Shown here: positions 18,420 through 26,514 of the stretch, in pieces
Layout of the letters: each line of letters starts with the position of its first letter
Numbering within the stretch: position 1 is the stretch's first letter
NCBI GenBank assembly: GCA_020438295.1
Contig: JAGQUV010000002.1
Coordinates: 1 to 64,000 of the forward strand
Reading direction: 5' to 3'
DNA length: 64,000 nt
Origin: Solirubrobacterales bacterium
GTDB taxonomy: Bacteria; Actinomycetota; Thermoleophilia; Solirubrobacterales; 70-9
Notes under the pieces: generated by a model
Told to the model about the DNA's origin: nothing
Seen by the model: only the letters and a program-made list of their open reading frames with translations
The model's database searches: none
Translations under genes and position numbers: made by a program

Positions 18420-19708
18420 TGTTCCATCCCCCGGTCGGTTGCGGAATGCGTGACCTCGGCGTGATCATACCCGGGCCCCGAGGTGCCGAATCTCAGACCG
18501 GTCCAGCGCCCGATCAGCTCGGCCAGGGCCCGGGCCGAGCCCTCGATCGAGCTGATCGAAACGCGTTCGTCGATGCCGTGCACGAATTCGGCCTGTGGGC
18601 CGAAGCAGACAGCCGGGGTGCCGGTCCGGACCAAGTGGCGGGCATCGGTGGTCGCAGTGGTCGGGACCAGCGGCGGCCGGAAGCCGAGCGTAACCTCAGC
18701 GGCTTCGGCCATTGCCACGGCGATTGGCTCGTCGTCAGGCAGGGCAAACCCCTCGCAGGCAAACCCCTCGTAGCTGACCGTGGCCGGGTTCTCGGCCAGG
18801 AACGGGTCGCGCCGGCCGGCTCGCACCACGGCCTGTTCGACCCGACGGCGGATCTGGTCCGGTTGCTGTCCGGGGTACAGACCGATCCGGCACCGGGCAT
18901 GGGCACGGGCAGCGACGGTGGACGGCCAGTCGCCGCCTTCGACCATGCCGACGTTGAGGTGGATCGGATGCTCGAAGCCGTCGTACGGGGGTGGCGGGGA
19001 CTGGTTCATTTCCTGCTCGAGCTCCCGCAGCGATGCGATCACCGTGCTCAGCCCGTCGATCGCGTTTGCCCCGAGCTCGGCGTGGCCGGCGTGGGCTGCC
19101 CGTCCGGCGACTTCGACGTCGAACCAGAGCACACCCACCTGGGCGGTCGTGATGTGGTCGTAGTGGGGTTCGGTCAGGACGCAGCCGTCGGCCTCGAGGC
19201 CGTCCAGCACGCAGGCGAGCGCCCCGTTGCCGGTGCACTCTTCCTCCACGACGGACACCAGGTGGACCGGGGCCAACGGCTCGGCTCCGAGCTCACGTAG
19301 CGCCCGCACCGCTCCGAGGATCGCGACCAGGCCCGCCTTCATGTCGCCCGCACCCCGGCCGTAGAGCCAGTCTCCCTCCGTCCGGGGTTCGAACGGTCCC
19401 GTGGTCCAGAGATCGTCGGCGGCCGGCGGGACCACATCGATGTGACCCCCGAGGATCAGCGAGCGGGCAGCCTGGACCGCCTCTCCATCGCCCGCTCCGG
19501 GCCAGGTTCCGATCAGGTTGCGCTTGCCGCCCACTTCCCATCCGAACGGGGCCCCGTGCGGATCGGTCCTGATCGCTTCCGGATCCATCCGGACCTCGCG
19601 GACGCCGAGCCCGGAGCCCGTCATGGCCTGCTCGAAAATCGCCTGGCCGTCCTCCTCGTGGCCGAGCACGGTCGGTGCCCGGACCAGCCGTTCCAGCAGC
19701 TCCAGCAT
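18416..19708 (-). CDS. M20-family amidohydrolase (ArgE/DapE/ACY1-like)
   Basis: 430 residues from the first ATG. Zinc ligands are visible: H and D in GGHIDVVP, D in GRGAGDMKAG, the catalytic glutamate pair in VVEEECTGNG, and the dimerisation-domain histidine in AAHAGHAELG. M20 enzymes remove acyl or aminoacyl groups from amides. Here one attractive role is hydrolysing a gamma-glutamyl amide made by the adjacent ligase. The frame stays open about 40 codons upstream and reads RVARAVGRQREW just before the ATG, which looks like the normal first helix of the family, but has no ATG, GTG or TTG there; a CTG near 19813 is the best upstream candidate. It lies second in the permease operon. Confidence 0.85.
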   Translation of the reverse strand: MLELLERLVRAPTVLGHEEDGQAIFEQAMTGSGLGVREVRMDPEAIRTDPHGAPFGWEVGGKRNLIGTWPGAGDGEAVQAARSLILGGHIDVVPPAADDLWTTGPFEPRTEGDWLYGRGAGDMKAGLVAILGAVRALRELGAEPLAPVHLVSVVEEECTGNGALACVLDGLEADGCVLTEPHYDHITTAQVGVLWFDVEVAGRAAHAGHAELGANAIDGLSTVIASLRELEQEMNQSPPPPYDGFEHPIHLNVGMVEGGDWPSTVAARAHARCRIGLYPGQQPDQIRRRVEQAVVRAGRRDPFLAENPATVSYEGFACEGFALPDDEPIAVAMAEAAEVTLGFRPPLVPTTATTDARHLVRTGTPAVCFGPQAEFVHGIDERVSISSIEGSARALAELIGRWTGLRFGTSGPGYDHAEVTHSATDRGMEH

Positions 19709-19805
19709 CCATTCGCGCTGCCGCCCGACGGCCCGCGCGACCCGGTCGTCGCGCGGGTCGGCCCTCGGCGGAGTGTCGGCGGAGGGCCCGGATTGGGTCG
19801 TCGGT

Positions 19806-21356
19806 TCAGCCAGACTGACCGCCCATCTCCTGTTCGATCAGCTGTTCGGCCTTGGGGCCCGTACCGATCTGTTCGTAGATTTCGGGCCGGCTCGAACGGA
19901 GGATCGCACCGACGATGCATCCGATCAGCGCGAAACCGATCATGCAGGCCGGCAGGATGATGGTCAGATCGTCCAGCGGGGCATCGGTCAGACCGGTGAT
20001 CGAGACGTTCAGGTTCAGCAGCGCGATCACGAAGATCACGGCAAACGCCAGGCCGGCCAGGATCGGTGCCCAGCGGACCCGCCACATGCTGCTCTCCAGG
20101 CCCTTGTGCTTCAGGAAGTAGCCGAACACGGCCCAGGACGCCAGCGACAGGAGCAGCATCACCCCGATCGCGCCGATGTTGGTGCCCCAGGTGAACAGCT
20201 TGAGCACCGGATCCAGGTCTCCGATCGAGAAGACCAGCAGGATCGCCAGGGCCAGCAGGGTCTGCGTGGCGGAGCCGATGTACGGCGCTCCGGTCGAGTG
20301 GTTGACCCGGCCGAATACCGGGGGGATCACCCGTTCGCGGCCCAGCGCGAAAAAGTATCGCGCGACCGCGTTGTGAAACGAGAGGAGTGCCGCGAACAGG
20401 CTCGTCGCAAAGAGCAGACTGGAGGCATCACCGAAGAATTCCCCGAGTCTGTCCTGGCCTTCTATGAAGAACACCGTGGTCGGGTCCGGGGCCAGCCCGT
20501 CGGGTCCGGTGAACCCGCCCTCGACCAGCAGCTCTGGATTGGTGATCACCGACGGGCCGACCGAGTTGCCGAGCAGCCAGCTCGACAGCGCGTACAGGAC
20601 CACGACCAGGCCGACCGCGATGAACGAAGCCCGGGCGACCGTCCGTTTCGGGTCTTTGCATTCCTCGCCGTAGATCGCCGCCGATTCGATCCCGACGAAA
20701 GCGGCCACGGCGAAGGTCAGCACCGCCCCGGTGTTCAGGTCGAAGGTCACCGACGGATCGAAACCGACCCCGGTCAGGCCCTCCGGCCCCGGGTCGGCCA
20801 GGATCGCCAGATCGAAGATGGCGACGACCAGCACCTCGAGGCTGAGGAAGATCGCCAGCACCTTGGCGTTCAGGTCAACCTGGAGAAAACCGAGTACCGC
20901 GATCAGCGCCAGAGCGATGAAGCACCACGTGTACCACTGCCAGTCGATCGAGAGGTTGTCTATGGCGAACGCGGCCATGGCGACCCCGAACAGACCGTAG
21001 ATCCCGATCTGCATCGCGTTATAGGCGAACAGGGCAAGGAAGGCCGTTCCGACGCCGAGCACCTTGTTTATCCCCTGCGAGACATACGCATAAAAGGCGC
21101 CGGCATTGGAGATGTAGTGGCTCATCACCGCATAGCCGGTGACGAACAGGGCCAGCACGATCCCGAGCGGAATGAACATGAACGGGATCGCCTCGTTCCC
21201 GGTGACCAGATAGGAAACCGCCTGGCCGCCGGCGACAACCGTCAGCGGCGCCGACGCGGCGACAATGAAGAAAACGACGTCGGGAACGCCGAGCGAGCGT
21301 TTGTGGAGTTTTTCCGCTCCACCCGCACCCGCGGAACCAGAGACATCAGCTGACAT
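19806..21356 (-). CDS. APC-superfamily amino acid/amine permease
   Basis: 516 residues with about 12 hydrophobic spans. The opening LHKRSLGVPDVVFFIVAASAP followed by GNEAIPFMFIPLG, and VAAFVGIESAAIYGEECKDPKRT (the conserved TM6-TM7 loop with GE and DP) place it in the amino acid-polyamine-organocation family, similar to PuuP-like importers. Strong ribosome site AGGAGG 6-8 bases before the ATG. It is the first gene of the operon that continues into M20, GS-like, ADC-fold and aldehyde dehydrogenase genes, so it probably imports the substrate. A candidate operator motif shared with the regulator promoter lies in its upstream region. Confidence 0.88.
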   Translation of the reverse strand: MSADVSGSAGAGGAEKLHKRSLGVPDVVFFIVAASAPLTVVAGGQAVSYLVTGNEAIPFMFIPLGIVLALFVTGYAVMSHYISNAGAFYAYVSQGINKVLGVGTAFLALFAYNAMQIGIYGLFGVAMAAFAIDNLSIDWQWYTWCFIALALIAVLGFLQVDLNAKVLAIFLSLEVLVVAIFDLAILADPGPEGLTGVGFDPSVTFDLNTGAVLTFAVAAFVGIESAAIYGEECKDPKRTVARASFIAVGLVVVLYALSSWLLGNSVGPSVITNPELLVEGGFTGPDGLAPDPTTVFFIEGQDRLGEFFGDASSLLFATSLFAALLSFHNAVARYFFALGRERVIPPVFGRVNHSTGAPYIGSATQTLLALAILLVFSIGDLDPVLKLFTWGTNIGAIGVMLLLSLASWAVFGYFLKHKGLESSMWRVRWAPILAGLAFAVIFVIALLNLNVSITGLTDAPLDDLTIILPACMIGFALIGCIVGAILRSSRPEIYEQIGTGPKAEQLIEQEMGGQSG

Positions 21357-21431
21357 TGGCGAGACCTCCTCCTCAATGCCCGGCCGACGGAATGACCGAC
21401 CGGGTCGTTCCTGTACCTCTAACGCTCGCAG

Positions 21432-21460
21432 AGTAACCGAACGTAGTCGAGAAGTAAACC
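21432..21460. promoter_or_regulatory. Candidate operator half-sites upstream of the permease operon
   Basis: AGTAACCG (21432-21439) is identical to an octamer in the promoter of the regulator/FAH-family pair (22127-22134), and AGTAAACC (21453-21460) is a near copy. On the minus strand they read CGGTTACT and GGTTTACT, spaced about two helical turns, and lie about 80-100 bases upstream of the permease ATG. Inference: binding sites for the XRE-cupin regulator. Confidence 0.35.
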
Positions 21461-21481
21461 CCCCGGTTCGCGATCGTTGAT

Positions 21482-21508
21482 CCGGGGCGGGACCGGACCA
21501 CGCCCCGG
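21482..21508 (-). terminator. Hairpin after the XRE-cupin gene
   Basis: CCGGGGCG and CGCCCCGG form a perfect 8-bp stem with an 11-base loop, 7 bases beyond the regulator's stop codon. No T-run follows, as is usual for high-GC actinobacterial terminators. Confidence 0.45.
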
Positions 21509-21515
21509 GGCGAGT

Positions 21516-22088
21516 TCAATCGGCCACGGTCAGCGGTCGCGGGAATGTGTGGACGATCCAGATCTTCGCCGGCTTGCCCCCTAGCGGCTCCCAGCGATGG
21601 ATCGTGTCGGAAAGGAAGGTCGCGTAGTCGCCAGGGCCCAGCTCGACCTCGGACTCCATCGGCCCGGCCCTGACCCGCCCGCTGCGGACGATCACGTGAT
21701 CCCGCGCTCCGACCCCGTGGGAGATCGAGATCTCCGAGCCTCCCCGCGGGATCGAGAGCTCATAGATTTCGATCAGGGTCGAACCGACCATGACGCTGTT
21801 GATCAGCACCGCCCCCACGTCGCTGTCCGGGACCTGCTTGCCGGTGCCGTGACGTACCACCTCGACCGGAGTCGGCCCGGTCGACGAGAGCAACTCGCCG
21901 ACGCTGACCGAGAGGGCCTCGGACAGTGAGATCAGAGTGTCCAGGGTGGGATTGGTTCGCTGGGCCTCGATCTTGTACAGGGTCGCCTTGGCTACCCCCG
22001 TGCGGTCGGCCAGCCCGGCCAGCGACAGCCCGTGGGCCTCCCTGAGTTCGCGCAGGTTCCTTGCAAGCGCCCTCTTCTCCGCTTCCAT
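21516..22088 (-). CDS. XRE-family regulator with C-terminal cupin (PuuR-like)
   Basis: 190 residues. Residues about 5-62 are a lambda-repressor-like helix-turn-helix (ARNLRELREAHGLSLAGLADRTGVAKATLYKIE). Residues about 110-185 are a cupin barrel (HGVGARDHVIVRSGRVRAG, then ELGPGDYATFLSDTIHRWEPL). This HTH-cupin layout is that of PuuR, the repressor of gamma-glutamylated putrescine use. The adjacent operon encodes a permease, a GS-like ligase and an aldehyde dehydrogenase, so local control by the pathway substrate is likely. TAAACT ends 7 bases before the ATG, predicting a leaderless transcript; it is divergent from the FAH-family gene 47 bases away. Confidence 0.88.
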   Translation of the reverse strand: MEAEKRALARNLRELREAHGLSLAGLADRTGVAKATLYKIEAQRTNPTLDTLISLSEALSVSVGELLSSTGPTPVEVVRHGTGKQVPDSDVGAVLINSVMVGSTLIEIYELSIPRGGSEISISHGVGARDHVIVRSGRVRAGPMESEVELGPGDYATFLSDTIHRWEPLGGKPAKIWIVHTFPRPLTVAD

Positions 22089-22135
22089 CAGGACAAGTTT
22101 ATGCGAGCGGAACGCCGGTTGTCTATAGTAACCGC
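22089..22135. promoter_or_regulatory. Divergent leaderless promoters with imperfect operator palindrome
   Basis: In 47 bases there are two opposed -10-like hexamers: TAAACT (22101-22096, minus) 7 bases before the regulator's ATG and TATAGT (22124-22129, plus) 6 bases before the FAH-family ATG. An imperfect inverted repeat GGTT-N9-AACC (22117-22133) covers the second hexamer. A regulator bound there could control both genes. Neither side has a Shine-Dalgarno. Confidence 0.55.
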
Positions 22136-23053
22136 ATGTATTCTCGGCGGCCTGAATCGGGCGGGAGGGGCCCGCTTTTCGAGGGTCTCCCGGCAACGGG
22201 CAGGGTCCGGGTCAGGCATGACGGCGCCCCGTCCTGGGGTCGGCTCGAAGGCGATCGAATCACGCTCGACGCCGGTCCGCAGATCGCTCCCGAGATCGCC
22301 GAGTGGCTCGCCCCGGTCGAGCCGTCGAAGATCCTCGCCGTGCACCTGACCTACCGGTCCCGGGTCGACGAGTACGAGACCGCGACCGAGGTGCCCTCCT
22401 ACTTCATGAAGCCGCCGTCGGCGCTCAACGGCCACCTGGCCGAGATCAGGCGGCCGGCCGAGACGGAGTTCCTCAACTACGAGGGCGAACTGGCGGTGGT
22501 GATCGGCAAGCGGATGAAGGGGGTCCCGCAATCGGAGGCACTCGGTTACGTGGCCGGCTATGCGAACGCCAACGACGTCGGCCTTCACGATTTTCGCCAC
22601 GCCGATCGGGGATCGATGCTGCGGGTCAAGGGCCAGGACGGCTTCCTGCCGATCGGGCCCGCCGTGGTCGGCGCCGACCAATTCGACCCGGGGGCCTTCG
22701 AACTCCGCACACTGGTCAACGGTGAGATCGTGCAGACCGGCGATCAGGACGACCTGATGTTCGGGGTTGACTACATGCTGGCCGACCTCTGCCGGCTGAT
22801 CACCCTGGAGCCCGGGGACGTCGTGCTGACCGGAACCCCGGCGAACAGCCGTCCGATGGAGCCCGGCGACCTGGTCGAAGTCGAGATCTCCGGACTCGGA
22901 CGGCTGTCCAACCGAGTGGTCGAAAGCGAGCCGGTGGCCGACCGGCCCGGGGCGATCCCGGAGGTCTCGGCGCAGACCCTTCACGTGGCCCTGGCGATCC
23001 CGGAGCAGGAAGCCGAGTCGGCGGCCGTCGCAAGGGCGGGAGAGAGCGTGTGA
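22136..23053 (+). CDS. Fumarylacetoacetate hydrolase-family enzyme (HpcE/HpaG-like)
   Basis: 305 residues. The FAH C-terminal fold is clear: metal ligands E116 and E118 in NYEGELAVVIG and D147 in NANDVGLHDF, plus VLTGTPANSRPMEPGDLVEVEI. This family includes the decarboxylase/isomerase of the homoprotocatechuate meta pathway, 2-hydroxyhepta-2,4-diene-1,7-dioate isomerase and acylpyruvases. The next gene, overlapping by 4 bases, is an extradiol dioxygenase, so it probably acts on a ring-cleavage product. ATG 22136 was chosen because TATAGT ends 6 bases upstream and any earlier start would overlap the regulator. Confidence 0.88.
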   Translation: MYSRRPESGGRGPLFEGLPATGRVRVRHDGAPSWGRLEGDRITLDAGPQIAPEIAEWLAPVEPSKILAVHLTYRSRVDEYETATEVPSYFMKPPSALNGHLAEIRRPAETEFLNYEGELAVVIGKRMKGVPQSEALGYVAGYANANDVGLHDFRHADRGSMLRVKGQDGFLPIGPAVVGADQFDPGAFELRTLVNGEIVQTGDQDDLMFGVDYMLADLCRLITLEPGDVVLTGTPANSRPMEPGDLVEVEISGLGRLSNRVVESEPVADRPGAIPEVSAQTLHVALAIPEQEAESAAVARAGESV

Positions 23054-23973
23054 GACTGCACCGGATCGACCACGTCGGCCTGCGGGTCTCCGACCTCGAC
23101 GAGGCCACAGCCCGCTGGGCGATCCAGTTCGGCCTGACCGAACGCAGCCGCGGCGACGGGCGGGCGCTGCTCGCCGTGAACGACGAGCCGTATTCGATCG
23201 AACTGATCGCGGGAGGCGAACCGGGCCTCGACCATTACGCCTTCGAGCTGGCCGAGGACTGCTCGCTGGATGACGCCGAGGCCCACCTGGGAAGCCTCGG
23301 GGTGGCGTTCGAAAACCGTGAGGACTCCCTGTTCGTGGAAGACCACGAGGGTCGGCAGGTGCAGGTCATGCCCTATGCCGGTCCCGCAGACGAGTACGGA
23401 GACCGTCCCCAGCACGCCAGGCCCTCGTCCACCGTCGCGCTGGGTGGCCCGCGCAAGCTGGGGCACGTGAACTGCCTGACCGCGGAGATCGAAGCGGGAG
23501 CCCGCTTCTACACCGAAGTGCTGGGGATGAAGCTCTCGGACTGGCTGGGGGAGAACGGAGTCTGGTTCCACATAAACAGCGATCACCACGTGATGGCGCT
23601 GGTCGACGTCGGTTACGCCCATTTCCACCATCTCGCTTTCGATACGGTCGACATCGGCAAGATGCGCGACATGCTCGATCACCTGGCCCGCCACGGTCGC
23701 TGGCTGGGCTGGGGCCCGACCCGTCACGGAATCGCCGGGAACATCGCCAGCTACGTACGGATCGTCGAGGAAGAGTGCTTCGTCGAGCTCTACTGCGACA
23801 TGGAGCAGCTCCAGAGCGACCACCGGCCCCGCACCTACCCCGACGACCGCTTCTCGTCCAACACCTGGGGGCCGTTGCCGCCCCGGTCATACTTCCGCTT
23901 CGACGGGGACGCGATCGAATCCGAGCGGCAGAGCCTCGAGACACGGGGCGTGATGCTGAAAGGAACGGACTGA
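23050..23973 (+). CDS. Type I extradiol (catechol 2,3-type) dioxygenase
   Basis: 307 residues from a GTG overlapping the previous stop. Two vicinal-oxygen-chelate modules are visible: N-terminal RIDHVGLRVSDLDEA (about 5-19) and a C-terminal catalytic module with metal ligands H139 (KLGHVNC), H194 (FHHLAF) and E246 (CFVELYCDME), the 2-His-1-Glu set of type I extradiol dioxygenases. H179/H180 (SDHHVMAL) fits the conserved active-site histidine. These Fe(II) or Mn(II) enzymes cleave catechols next to the diol. The tail (after 255) is Pro/Arg-rich and unmatched. It sits between the FAH-family and P450 genes in one transcription unit. The exact catechol is unknown. Confidence 0.9.
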   Translation: MRLHRIDHVGLRVSDLDEATARWAIQFGLTERSRGDGRALLAVNDEPYSIELIAGGEPGLDHYAFELAEDCSLDDAEAHLGSLGVAFENREDSLFVEDHEGRQVQVMPYAGPADEYGDRPQHARPSSTVALGGPRKLGHVNCLTAEIEAGARFYTEVLGMKLSDWLGENGVWFHINSDHHVMALVDVGYAHFHHLAFDTVDIGKMRDMLDHLARHGRWLGWGPTRHGIAGNIASYVRIVEEECFVELYCDMEQLQSDHRPRTYPDDRFSSNTWGPLPPRSYFRFDGDAIESERQSLETRGVMLKGTD

Positions 23974-23977
23974 GGGC

Positions 23978-25216
23978 ATGGCGATCGCAGAGCTGAGCGA
24001 CGTCGATCTGGCCGACCCGGACCGCTTCGTCGAAGCGGTGCCGTACGACATGCTGGCGCTGCTGCGCCGCGAGGACCCGGTGCATTGGCAGGAAGAGCCG
24101 GACGGCTCGGGATTCTGGGCAGTGATGAAGTACGCCGACATCAAGGCGGTCCACATGGACTGGGAGACCTATTCGTCCGAGCGGGGCGGCACCTCGCTGC
24201 AGGAGCTGACCGGCGAGCAGCTCGAGCAGCGCAAGTCGATGATCGACACCGATCCCCCGCGCCACAAGAAGCTCCGCAGCCTGATCAACACAAACTTCAA
24301 CCCGAACGCCGTCAAGGGGCACGAGCAGGCGGTCCGGGCGCTGATCAGCGAGATCACCGACCGGGCGCTGGAGCTCCAGGAGATGGAGTTCGTCAGCGAA
24401 GTTTCGGCCGAGCTGCCGATGGCGGTGTTCGCCGAGATGCTCGGGGCGCCACAGGAAGACCGCCGCTACCTGGTCGATCTCGGTGATCGCATCCTCGGCA
24501 CCGACGACCCGGAGCTGGTCGACCCCGAGGAGCTGCGCAAGAACCGGCACCTTCCCTTCTCCAGCCCGGCGGCCGGCGAGATGTTCGAGTACGGCCGGGC
24601 GCTGGCCGAGCAGCGGCGCCGGGAGCCCCGGGACGACATCGTGACCAGTCTGGTACAGGCCGAGCTGGACGGACAGCCGCTGACCCAGCGTGAATTCGAC
24701 ACGTTCTTCCTGCTGCTGGCGACCGCCGGCAACGAGACGACCCGGCACACGATCAGCCACGGGCTGCTGGCCCTGCACGACCATCCCGAGCAGCTGGCCC
24801 GCCTCAAGGAGGAGCCGGAGCTGATCCCCCGCGCCACCGAGGAGATCCTGCGCTGGGCGACCCCGGTGATGCACTTCCGTCGCACCGCGACCCGGGACGT
24901 CGAGCTCGGCGGCAAGCAGATCCGGGAGGGTGACAAGGTCGTGACCTGGCTGATCTCGGGCAACCGTGACGAAGACGTGTTCGAAAACCCCGACACCTTC
25001 GACGTAGGGCGACGTCCCAACCGGCACCAGACCTTCGGCCCGGGCGGGGTCCACTTCTGCATCGGCGCCGGCCTGGCAAGGATGGAGATCAGGCTGATGT
25101 TCGAGGAGCTGGTCCCCCGGATCGGTTCGATCGAGCTGACCGGCAAGCCGGAGCGCCTTCGCTCCAACTTCTTCAACGCGATCAAGCGCCTGCCGGTGCG
25201 GATCACCCCGGCCTGA
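23978..25216 (+). CDS. Cytochrome P450
   Basis: 412 residues, the usual size of a soluble bacterial P450. Signatures: I-helix AGNETTRHTI (250-259), ExxR in EEILR (288-292), and the heme loop FGPGGVHFCIGAG with the axial cysteine C361. The IDTDPPRHKKLRSLIN segment and overall pattern resemble CYP124/125/142-type and linalool/steroid hydroxylases, but the substrate is not predictable. It needs a ferredoxin and reductase, neither of which is encoded nearby. It starts 4 bases after the extradiol gene with GAGGG as ribosome site, so ring or side-chain hydroxylation feeding the dioxygenase is a reasonable idea. Confidence 0.92.
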   Translation: MAIAELSDVDLADPDRFVEAVPYDMLALLRREDPVHWQEEPDGSGFWAVMKYADIKAVHMDWETYSSERGGTSLQELTGEQLEQRKSMIDTDPPRHKKLRSLINTNFNPNAVKGHEQAVRALISEITDRALELQEMEFVSEVSAELPMAVFAEMLGAPQEDRRYLVDLGDRILGTDDPELVDPEELRKNRHLPFSSPAAGEMFEYGRALAEQRRREPRDDIVTSLVQAELDGQPLTQREFDTFFLLLATAGNETTRHTISHGLLALHDHPEQLARLKEEPELIPRATEEILRWATPVMHFRRTATRDVELGGKQIREGDKVVTWLISGNRDEDVFENPDTFDVGRRPNRHQTFGPGGVHFCIGAGLARMEIRLMFEELVPRIGSIELTGKPERLRSNFFNAIKRLPVRITPA

Positions 25217-25261
25217 CCGAGCCTGCTCCCGCCGGCACGGTCTGGGCCGGTCCGGCGCGTC

Positions 25262-26434
25262 TCACCCCCCGAGGCGCTCCCGCATCCGTTCCAGCGCCTC
25301 TGACAGGCGATCGTCGGGCGTGGTCAGCGAGATCCGGAAGAACCCTTCTCCGCCGGCCCCGTACATCGAGCCCGGGGAGACCACCACCGCCGCCTCTTCC
25401 AGCACCAGCTCGGCGAAGCCGGCCGAGGTATACCCGTCCGGGACCGGGGCCCAGATGTAGATCGTGCCCCTGGGCGGGCTGACCTCGACCCCGATCTCGG
25501 CCAGCGTGGAGACCACCAGGTCGCGCCGCCGGGCGTAGATCGCGTTCATCTCCTCGAGCGGCCCGACGGGACCGTCGAGGGCGGCCGCGCCGGCCAGCTG
25601 GACCGCCTCGAACAGGCCGGAGTCGACGTTGGTCTTCAGGCGCCAGTAGGTGTCGATCGCGTCGGCATTTCCCAGTATCGCCGCGCACCGCCAGCCGGTC
25701 ATGTTGAAGCCCTTGGAGAGGCTGAAGACCTCGACCCCCACCTCTCGGGCACCCGGAGTGGCGAGAAAGCTCGGCGCGACGTATCCATCGAAGGTGATCT
25801 CCGAGTAGGCGTTGTCGTGGACCACCAGTAAATCGTGGTCGAGCGCCAGCGCCACCACCCTTTCGAAGAATCCCTCGGGCACCACGGCCCCGGTCGGGTT
25901 GTTCGGGTAGTTGATGAACATCAGTCTTGACCGGTCCAGCGCGGCGGGATCGATCGCATCGAGGTCCGGGCTGAAGCCGAGCTCAGGAAGCAGCGGCAGT
26001 GGTTCGACCCCGGCCCCGGCCAGCAACGGACCGCCGGTGTAGACCGGGTAGCCCGGGTCCGACGAAAGCGCTACGTCGCCAGGGTCGAGAAAGGCGAAGC
26101 AGAGGTTGTAGATGCACTCCTTTGCCCCGATCGCCGGCATCACCTCCCGCTCGGGATCGATCTCGACCCCGAATCGCCGCCGGTAGAACCTCGCCACGGC
26201 CTCCCGGAACTCGGGCCGGCCGCGGTGCGACGGGTACTTGTGCGTCGCGGGTTCGGCGACCGCTTCGTTCAGGGCGGTGACGATATGCGGATAGGTCGGG
26301 CGGTCCGGGTCACCGACCCCGAGGCTGATCACGTCGACGCCGGCCGCCCGCTTCTCGGCCACCCGGCGGGCGAGTTCGGCAAACATGTACGGAGGTATCG
26401 CCTGGAGGCGCCTGGACGGTTCGGTTCTCGACAT
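25262..26434 (-). CDS. Class I/II PLP aminotransferase (LL-diaminopimelate aminotransferase-like)
   Basis: 390 residues. The fold type I aminotransferase motifs are NYPNNPTGAVVP (substrate loop), HDNAYSEITFDG (PLP aspartate and tyrosine) and SLSKGFNMTGWRCA with the Schiff-base lysine. The opening RRLQAIPPYMFAELARRVAEKR and VISLGVGDPDRPTYPHIV match the DapL/AlaC/YfdZ subgroup, which covers LL-DAP and alanine/glutamate aminotransferases. A GAAGGGG ribosome site precedes the ATG. It converges on the P450 gene. It may serve lysine synthesis or the local amine pathway; the sequence alone does not decide. Confidence 0.85.
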   Translation of the reverse strand: MSRTEPSRRLQAIPPYMFAELARRVAEKRAAGVDVISLGVGDPDRPTYPHIVTALNEAVAEPATHKYPSHRGRPEFREAVARFYRRRFGVEIDPEREVMPAIGAKECIYNLCFAFLDPGDVALSSDPGYPVYTGGPLLAGAGVEPLPLLPELGFSPDLDAIDPAALDRSRLMFINYPNNPTGAVVPEGFFERVVALALDHDLLVVHDNAYSEITFDGYVAPSFLATPGAREVGVEVFSLSKGFNMTGWRCAAILGNADAIDTYWRLKTNVDSGLFEAVQLAGAAALDGPVGPLEEMNAIYARRRDLVVSTLAEIGVEVSPPRGTIYIWAPVPDGYTSAGFAELVLEEAAVVVSPGSMYGAGGEGFFRISLTTPDDRLSEALERMRERLGG

Positions 26435-26514
26435 CGGTTCCCCTTCCGTTCCCTTCTGGTCTGCCGCGACGCGGTCTCCGCGACCGGCTCACCACCACCG
26501 GCCGCGCTCTGGAA

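Noticed and set aside
23050-23973. Simple glyoxalase/bleomycin-resistance annotation for the dioxygenase
   Set aside because: Two VOC modules and the H139/H194/E246 ligand set with the extra active-site histidine fit type I extradiol dioxygenases better.
23366-25054. Minus-strand 562-codon frame opposite the dioxygenase and P450
   Set aside because: No domain, and it overlaps two complete enzymes with intact catalytic residues.
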